Shown here in pieces: positions 6,638 to 11,247 of a DNA stretch of 11,247 nucleotides. The notes under the pieces are model-generated. The model had not been told where the DNA came from. It saw nothing but the letters and a program-made list of their open reading frames with translations, and did no database searches. The DNA comes from Brevundimonas sp. UBA7635. Lineage in GTDB: Bacteria; Pseudomonadota; Alphaproteobacteria; Caulobacterales; Caulobacteraceae. The DNA is taken from positions 1 through 11,247 of the forward strand of contig DLIT01000158.1 in the NCBI GenBank assembly GCA_002483865.1, written 5' to 3'. Position 1 is the first letter of the stretch, and the number at the start of each line of letters is the position of its first letter. Position numbers and translations under genes: made by a program.

Positions 6638-7243
6638 TCAGGGATGGACCGTGAGATACATCCTCACCAGCTCGGACAGGCTGCGCGCCTGCATCTTGGC
6701 CATCAGGTTGGCGCGATAGACCTCCACGGTCCGGGCGCTGATCGCGAGATCATAGGCAATGACCTTGTTGGCGTGGCCCTGGACCAGTCCCGCAAGCACG
6801 TCCCGTTCCCGTCCTGACAGGGCGTCGAGACGCGCCGCCAACATCCGCTTCTCAGCCTCAGCCGACGCCGTCTCGCCCGCTCGGTCCGCCGCACGCTGGA
6901 TCGAGGCCAGCAGGACCTCGTCGTCGAACGGCTTTTCGATAAAGTCGACCACACCAGCGCGCAACGCCTCAACGGCCAGCGGCATGTCGGCATGGCCTGT
7001 GATGACGATCACCGGTTCACCAGAGCCGCCCGCCTGCAACCGGCGCGCCAGCTCGATTCCGGTCATGTCAGGCATGCGAACATCCGTGATGATGCATCCG
7101 GGGCGCCGATCTTTCACGTCGAGAAAGGCCAAGGCAGATTCATGCGTTTCCACGCACAGCCCGGCTGTACTCAGGAGAAAGGCGATCGACTCTCTCACAG
7201 CGGCGTCGTCGTCGATGACATGCATTATCGGAGAATTGGTCAT
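6638..7243 (-). CDS. fixJ: FixJ-type response regulator (receiver plus LuxR-type HTH)
   Basis: This 201-aa protein has an N-terminal receiver domain (about 6-120) with acidic residues D11-D13, phosphoacceptor D54 in IITDVRMPDM, T82 in VITGHAD and K104 in IEKPF. A LuxR/FixJ-type helix-turn-helix follows at about 140-197, with the recognition region ISARTVEVYRANLMAKM. Length and layout match FixJ/TodR-like regulators. It receives phosphate from the kinase encoded just upstream: its ATG overlaps the kinase stop codon as ATGA, and GAGGAGG lies about eight bases before the start, giving strong coupled translation. In rhizobia and Caulobacter, FixJ turns on fixK and microaerobic respiration genes. 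Here the obvious local targets are the divergent alternative oxidase and flavohaemoglobin genes. The symbol denotes family membership; regulation of these targets is inferred. Confidence 0.88.
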   Translation of the reverse strand: MTNSPIMHVIDDDAAVRESIAFLLSTAGLCVETHESALAFLDVKDRRPGCIITDVRMPDMTGIELARRLQAGGSGEPVIVITGHADMPLAVEALRAGVVDFIEKPFDDEVLLASIQRAADRAGETASAEAEKRMLAARLDALSGRERDVLAGLVQGHANKVIAYDLAISARTVEVYRANLMAKMQARSLSELVRMYLTVHP

Positions 7244-8697
7244 GCGAGTTCCTCCTCAAGACGGGCGCGAAGAAGGGTGAAGTGAAAATCCGCGCCTCCG
7301 GCGGAGTTGGTTTCGAACCACAGGCGACCACCATGGGCTTCTATAATGGTCCGCGATATCGAAAGCCCGACCCCCATGCCAGCCCGCTTTGTCGTGACGA
7401 AGGGCTGGAACAGCTGATCGGCTACCTCCGGATCAATCCCCGACCCGGTGTCGGAAACCGTGACCTGGACATGCTCCTCATCAAGCGTCGAGGCGGATAT
7501 GGCGAGGTTTCGCGTCCTGCCGTCCTGCATGGCGTCCACGGCGTTGCGGATCAGATTGAGCAAGACCTGCTGGATCTGAACTCGGTCGGCAATGACAAGA
7601 TCGGCAAAAGAATCCAGAGCAAACCGCACCTGGACGCCGTGCTCCCGCGCGCCGACCAGCGCCAGGGCGCTGGCCTCCTCGATAAGCGAATGCAGGTTCT
7701 CGATCCGCCTTTCGCTCTCTCCCCGGGCGACAAACTCTCGCAGGCGTCGGATGATCATGCCCGCTCGCAGTGCCTGATCCGCCGCCCGGTCCACGGCGTC
7801 GGCAACGCGCTCGATGGGGGCCGTCTCTGCCCGCAACAGTCGCCCCGCCCCCTTCAGGTAGTTGGTGATCGCCGTAAGCGGCTGGTTCAGTTCATGTGCG
7901 AGGGCCGATGCCATCTCACCGAGGGCCGTCAGTCTCGACACGCGGATCAGGTCTGCCTGAAGCTCCTGCATCCGAGCCTCTGCCTGCTGACGTTCCGTCA
8001 GATCCCGCACAAAGCCGGTGAAGAACCGCCCCTCCTTCGTCCGCATTTCCCCGACCGCCAGTTCCAGAGGGAAGTCTGACCCATCCTTGCGGTGCCCGAC
8101 CACGACGCGACCTACGCCGACGATCCGTCGCTCTCCCGTGCGGTAGTAGCGTTCAAGATAGCTGTCGTGCGCCTCACGATGGGGGGCTGGCATCAGAAGA
8201 CTGACATTTTGGCCGATCGCCTCCACCGCCGTCCAGCCGAACAACCGCTCCGCAGTGGGGCTGAAGGCCCGCATGAGCCCCTTTTCATCAATGAGGATCA
8301 TCGCGTCAGGCACGGTATCGAGGATCAGCCGAAGGTGGGATTCGCGGGCGGAGAGTTCCTTCAAAACGCGCTGGAACCACTCGCCCCCCCAGATCACGGG
8401 TGCGGCGACCAAAAGGAAGAGCACGGCCTCCGCCAGATGGGGCCGGCCACCGTCCCCCAGAAACAGTCCCGCCCCTATTCCCAGGCCGGCGGCAAGGGCA
8501 CCGGGCCAGACGCCGCCCAAGGCTGAGCCTGCCACGACGGCCGGCACGAAAACCAGCAAGGACAGTCGGGTATCAAAGTGGAACGGCAGACCGGTTCGCG
8601 CCCACGCGCCGATCAGGATCAAGGCAAGAACCGTTGCGACGGCGAGCCATGGCGAAGAGGGCCTGACGAGAGGACCAGACGAATGAAAGGCGCGCAT
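7240..8697 (-). CDS. fixL: FixL-like haem-PAS oxygen-sensor histidine kinase
   Basis: This 485-aa protein has four hydrophobic segments between about residues 17 and 105, followed by a PAS domain (about 118-235). A HisKA domain contains phosphoacceptor H268 in ALAHELNQPL. The HATPase domain has the N-box around N385 (RNAVDAM), DTGSGID at 416-422 and GMGVGLSIS at 440-448. The PAS domain retains the haem-FixL pattern: H177 in EAHDSYLERY, R183 and R197 in IVGVGRVVV. The spacings of 6 and 20 residues equal those of Bradyrhizobium FixL (H200, R206, R220), so haem binding and O2 sensing are likely. ATG at 8697 is preferred because AAGG lies seven bases upstream; a TTG at 8742 would add 15 residues. 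The stop overlaps the fixJ-like start by ATGA. When O2 leaves the haem, the kinase should autophosphorylate and activate its partner. Confidence 0.9.
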   Translation of the reverse strand: MRAFHSSGPLVRPSSPWLAVATVLALILIGAWARTGLPFHFDTRLSLLVFVPAVVAGSALGGVWPGALAAGLGIGAGLFLGDGGRPHLAEAVLFLLVAAPVIWGGEWFQRVLKELSARESHLRLILDTVPDAMILIDEKGLMRAFSPTAERLFGWTAVEAIGQNVSLLMPAPHREAHDSYLERYYRTGERRIVGVGRVVVGHRKDGSDFPLELAVGEMRTKEGRFFTGFVRDLTERQQAEARMQELQADLIRVSRLTALGEMASALAHELNQPLTAITNYLKGAGRLLRAETAPIERVADAVDRAADQALRAGMIIRRLREFVARGESERRIENLHSLIEEASALALVGAREHGVQVRFALDSFADLVIADRVQIQQVLLNLIRNAVDAMQDGRTRNLAISASTLDEEHVQVTVSDTGSGIDPEVADQLFQPFVTTKRAGMGVGLSISRTIIEAHGGRLWFETNSAGGADFHFTLLRARLEEELA

Positions 8698-8857
8698 CGC
8701 CCGCCTTCTAGCACTGTTCGCCAATGGACCGCGCCTCCGCAATTTCCCCTAGGGTCAAGACCCGGATACCGCGTTCAGCCCGCTCCTTCTACAACGGCCT
8801 CATCCTCTTTCGCCGGACGAACCGGCCCGGAATACTCCGGTTTCAAGGACCCAGGCC
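8698..8857. promoter_or_regulatory. Divergent intergenic region between fixL-like kinase and alternative oxidase
   Basis: These 160 bases must contain the promoters of both the fixLJ-like pair (leftward) and the oxidase series (rightward). Two overlapping palindromes stand out: CCCTAGGG at 8747-8754 and GGGTCAAGACCC at 8752-8763. They share GGG, making one compact symmetric block of 17 bases about 95 bases upstream of the oxidase ATG. No FNR/FixK-type box (TTGAT-N4-ATCAA) was found. The oxidase start is preceded by AAGGA about eight bases away. The palindromic block is a candidate site for the FixJ-like regulator or another dimeric factor, which is inference. Confidence 0.45.
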
Positions 8858-9547
8858 ATGAGCGCCCCACTCGTCGATCTCTCCATCCACCATCAACCCA
8901 AGGGCCTGTCGGACCGCGTCGCCTTCGGCTTCACCAAGCTGCTGCGCTTCTGCGCCGACACCTTTTTCGCCAAGCGATACGGCCATCGCGCTGTCGTGCT
9001 GGAAACGGTCGCGGCGGTGCCGGGCATGGTAGGCGCCACCATCAATCATCTGAGCTGCCTGCGCCGGATGTGCGACGACCGGGGCTGGATCAAGACCCTG
9101 ATGGACGAGGCCGAAAATGAACGCATGCACCTGATGACCTTCATCGAGATCTCGAAACCAACCCTGTTCGAGCGGTTCGTCATCGTCTCGGTCCAGTGGG
9201 TCTTCTACCTCTTCTTCTTCGGCCTCTATCTCGTGTCCAACAAGACGGCCCACCGGGTGGTCGGCTATTTCGAGGAAGAAGCGGTGATCAGCTACACCCA
9301 TTATCTCGCCGAGATCGACGAAGGGCGCTCGCCCAATGTCCCGGCACCCGAGATCGCCAAACGCTATTGGGGGCTTCCTGAAACAGCGACTCTGCGGGAC
9401 GTCGTCCTCGTCGTTCGCGCCGACGAGGCGCACCACCGGGACGTCAATCACGGCTATGCCAATGAACTGGGGGGACTGCCGGTCCAGGCCGTAGCGCCCT
9501 GCCCGCCTCATGCCGCACTGGAACCCACCTGGAAAACCGCGGCCTGA
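8858..9547 (+). CDS. aox: Alternative oxidase (cyanide-insensitive ubiquinol oxidase)
   Basis: This 229-aa protein carries all di-iron motifs of the alternative oxidase family: [10 protein letters not shown] with E49, NERMH with E88 and H91, the FEEEA block with E139, and [11 protein letters not shown] with E190 and H193. The E49-E88 and E88-E139 spacings match the trypanosomal enzyme. Bacterial members are of this length and lack a mitochondrial presequence, as here. The protein is an interfacial membrane protein; the stretch at about 107-127 is strongly hydrophobic. It oxidises ubiquinol and reduces O2 to water without pumping protons, and enzymes of this class resist cyanide and NO. It is first in a plus-strand series with a DUF1971 gene one base downstream and a flavohaemoglobin beyond. 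It diverges from the FixLJ-like pair, suggesting control by oxygen. Confidence 0.95.
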   Translation: MSAPLVDLSIHHQPKGLSDRVAFGFTKLLRFCADTFFAKRYGHRAVVLETVAAVPGMVGATINHLSCLRRMCDDRGWIKTLMDEAENERMHLMTFIEISKPTLFERFVIVSVQWVFYLFFFGLYLVSNKTAHRVVGYFEEEAVISYTHYLAEIDEGRSPNVPAPEIAKRYWGLPETATLRDVVLVVRADEAHHRDVNHGYANELGGLPVQAVAPCPPHAALEPTWKTAA

Positions 9548-9548
9548 C

Positions 9549-9896
9549 ATGCCGCCCCCCTCCGTCGATCCCGCCGGAGGGGACTCCGATCTGCACCGCC
9601 TTGAGAGAAAGCTGATGGTTCTCACGCCCTATCGCTCGACGCCCGTATTTGACGAGATATCGCTTCCCGCTGCCTTGCGATCAGAGCACCGTCTGAAGCG
9701 CGGCACCTGGGGCTTGATCCAGGTGCTGGAGGGGCAAGTGAAGCTGACCTACGTCACGCCCCTGCGGGAAATCGTTCTTAGTCCCGGGTGCCCCGGCCGG
9801 ATCGATCCCGAACAGGCCCATTTCGTCGAGCCACTTGGCCCGGTCCGGATGCGGGTGGATTTCTACGACGCGCCGCCCGAACCCGACGCCGACTGA
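9549..9896 (+). CDS. DUF1971 (TehB-like cupin) family protein
   Basis: This protein is 115 aa from this start. The core from residue 23 (MVLTPYRSTPVFDEISLP) through RLKRGTWGLIQVLEGQVKL, LSPGCPGRIDPEQAHFVEPL and RMRVDFY matches the DUF1971 domain. This small beta-rich, cupin-like family was first noted in tellurite-resistance-associated proteins and is often found beside haemoglobin or denitrification genes. The biochemical function is not established. H93 in the EQAHFVEP motif is conserved in the family and could be a metal or ligand contact. Two starts are possible. ATG at 9549 is one base after the oxidase stop and would rely on coupling. ATG at 9615 begins exactly at the domain and has GAGAG upstream, giving 93 aa. 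It is almost certainly co-transcribed with the oxidase and probably serves the same stress response. Confidence 0.82.
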   Translation: MPPPSVDPAGGDSDLHRLERKLMVLTPYRSTPVFDEISLPAALRSEHRLKRGTWGLIQVLEGQVKLTYVTPLREIVLSPGCPGRIDPEQAHFVEPLGPVRMRVDFYDAPPEPDAD

Positions 9897-9978
9897 CCCG
9901 ACCGTCGCCCTGCCAGCAAAATCCTGCGGCTGAACGACCGCGCTTTCCACCATCCAGTTAACCTTAGGACACCAACTG

Positions 9979-11187
9979 ATGTCGCAAGCCCTCAGCGAGC
10001 GGACGATCGCAATCGTCAAAGCCACGGTTCCGGCCCTTGAGGCCCATGGCCTGGACATCGTCCGCGAGATGTACGCCCGGATGTTTCAGAATCCGGAAAT
10101 CCGGGACCTCTTCAACCAGTCCCATCACGGGGACACGGGCTCCCAGCCACGGGCGCTTACAGGTGCAATCCTCGCCTATGCGGCCAATATCGACAACCTC
10201 GGCGCGCTGACGAGCGCAGTGGAACGCATTGCGCAAAAGCACGTCGGGCTGCAGATCCTGCCCGATCACTATCCCCATGTCGCCAATGCCCTGCTGGGTG
10301 CTATCGGCCACGTTCTGGGCGAGGCCGCGACCGAAGAGGTTCTCGCCGCCTGGGGCGAGGCCTACTGGTTCCTCGCGAACATCCTCATCACACGCGAAGC
10401 GGCCCTGTACGAGAACCTCGCCGCCGCTAAAGGAGGATGGAACGGCTGGCGCGCCTTCGAGGTGGCGGAAGTCCGACCCGAGAGTTCGGTCATCACCTCG
10501 ATCATCCTTCGGCCCGTCGATGGCGGCCCGGTGCTGGCTCACAAGCCCGGACAATACCTCACCTTCTGGCTCGACCTTCCCGGCCACGCGCCGATCAAGC
10601 GCAACTATTCCATCTCTTCTGCCCCGAACGGTGAGACCTATCGCATCTCCGTCAAGCGAGAGCCGCAGGGCCTGGCCTCGACCTGGCTTCACGAGAACGC
10701 CCGCCCCGGCACAATCCTCAAGGTCGGCGCGCCAGCTGGCGACTTCTTCCTGCCGGAGGACGTGGAAAGGCCGATCGTGCTTCTTTCCGGTGGCGTCGGC
10801 CTGACCCCCATGGTCTCGATGCTGGAGACGCTGGCGGCTCGACAACCGCAAGCCCGGGTTCACTATGTTCACGGGGCGCGCGATCTCGCATCCCACGCCA
10901 TGGGCGATCATGTTCGCCAACTCACCTCAGTCATCCCCGCCAGCCGCAACACCGTCTTTTACGAAAGCGTCCCGGAGGCCGCCGATCTTGCCGCCCATGA
11001 ACGGAAGGGACGGATTTCAGGTGACTGGCTGGCCTCGGAAACCTCAGTGGAAGAGGCCGACTACTACCTGTGCGGACCTCGCCCCTTCCTGCGTGCTCTC
11101 GTCTCTGACCTCGTCGAGATCGGGGTATCGGCTGATCGCATCCATTACGAGTTCTTCGGCCCAGCCGATGAAGCCCTGGCGGCCTGA
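9979..11187 (+). CDS. hmp: Flavohaemoglobin, NO dioxygenase
   Basis: This 402-aa protein has the three-domain layout of Hmp. The globin domain (about 1-148) has B10 tyrosine Y32, E7-type glutamine Q56 and proximal histidine H88 in AQKHVGLQI, with Y98 ten residues on as in the E. coli protein. The FAD domain (about 155-262) has RNYSIS at 208-213. The NAD(P)H domain has GGVGLTPM at 271-278, CGPRPF at 365-370 and the terminal YEFFGP. It converts NO with O2 and NAD(P)H to nitrate in the cytoplasm, protecting respiration. It begins 82 bases after the DUF1971 gene with AGGA upstream of the ATG, so it may share the oxidase transcript or have its own promoter; no clear NsrR-type site was seen. Length and motifs are complete. 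Confidence 0.96.
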   Translation: MSQALSERTIAIVKATVPALEAHGLDIVREMYARMFQNPEIRDLFNQSHHGDTGSQPRALTGAILAYAANIDNLGALTSAVERIAQKHVGLQILPDHYPHVANALLGAIGHVLGEAATEEVLAAWGEAYWFLANILITREAALYENLAAAKGGWNGWRAFEVAEVRPESSVITSIILRPVDGGPVLAHKPGQYLTFWLDLPGHAPIKRNYSISSAPNGETYRISVKREPQGLASTWLHENARPGTILKVGAPAGDFFLPEDVERPIVLLSGGVGLTPMVSMLETLAARQPQARVHYVHGARDLASHAMGDHVRQLTSVIPASRNTVFYESVPEAADLAAHERKGRISGDWLASETSVEEADYYLCGPRPFLRALVSDLVEIGVSADRIHYEFFGPADEALAA

Positions 11188-11247
11188 CCCGGGGCCCTCG
11201 GCCGGTTTCGGGCACATCCCGGGGCCGGGAAAGGGATGATGAGGGGG
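11188..11247. repeat. GC-rich tail with repeated CCCGGGGCC
   Basis: After the flavohaemoglobin stop, CCCGGGGCC appears at 11188-11196 and again at 11218-11226. Each copy contains the self-complementary CCCGGG. The stretch could fold, but no T-run follows inside the window, so it is not called a terminator. No gene is visible in these last 60 bases. Confidence 0.35.

Noticed and set aside
8698..8742. Longer FixL-like start at TTG 8742
   Set aside because: The ATG at 8697 has AAGG at suitable distance, and the added residues are arginine-rich with no family support.
8698..8857. FNR/FixK box (TTGAT-N4-ATCAA) in the AOX promoter
   Set aside because: No half-site pair with acceptable match was found on reading both strands.
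9964..10920. Minus-strand open frame opposite the flavohaemoglobin
   Set aside because: It is an antisense shadow; the plus strand carries complete globin, FAD and NAD motifs.
1..11247. CRISPR array, tRNA or rRNA genes
   Set aside because: No regularly spaced repeats and no tRNA-like or rRNA-like segments were seen.

Overview
The window is GC-rich DNA with the gene content and codon use of an alphaproteobacterium. The divergent FixLJ-like pair, bacterial alternative oxidase, thiolase/carotenoid-oxygenase genes and IS1182-type remnant would fit Caulobacteraceae, perhaps Brevundimonas. This placement is an inference from protein style, because no rRNA or other marker gene is present.

Layout. 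(1) Positions 13-1294, minus strand: a copper pair, copC (periplasmic Cu(II)-binding protein) followed 4 nt later by copD (inner-membrane protein). (2) About 1516-2597: a scar with no intact gene. It holds the frameshifted C-terminal end of an IS1182-family transposase, a fragment resembling the N-terminus of a tyrosine integrase, and a perfect 21-bp palindrome in a visibly more AT-rich stretch. (3) 2598-6528: a plus-strand regulator made of two HxlR-type winged-helix units, convergent with a minus-strand run of carotenoid/stilbene-cleaving oxygenase, an unrecognised 42-aa ORF and an SCP-x-type thiolase. This looks like an accessory catabolic unit. (4) 6638-11187: an oxygen/NO-response locus. 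A FixL-like haem-PAS histidine kinase and a FixJ-like regulator (overlapping by ATGA) lie on the minus strand. They diverge from a plus-strand series of alternative oxidase, DUF1971 small cupin-like protein and flavohaemoglobin.

How the genes may work together. The FixL-like kinase retains, at exactly conserved spacing, the proximal haem histidine and the two arginines known from rhizobial FixL, so it probably senses O2. The neighbouring output genes are a terminal oxidase of a class that resists NO and cyanide, and an NO dioxygenase. The simplest reading is a self-contained module that keeps respiration going and removes NO when oxygen falls or NO appears. The oxygenase/thiolase block probably cleaves an aromatic alkene or apocarotenoid and handles a CoA-linked product, but its substrate cannot be read from sequence.

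No tRNA, rRNA, CRISPR array or intact mobile element was seen. The most unusual items are the 21-bp palindrome in the scar, the 42-aa ORF with its own strong ribosome-binding site upstream of the thiolase, the 12-nt-period direct repeat upstream of the oxygenase, and the compact FixLJ-AOX-DUF1971-Hmp arrangement.
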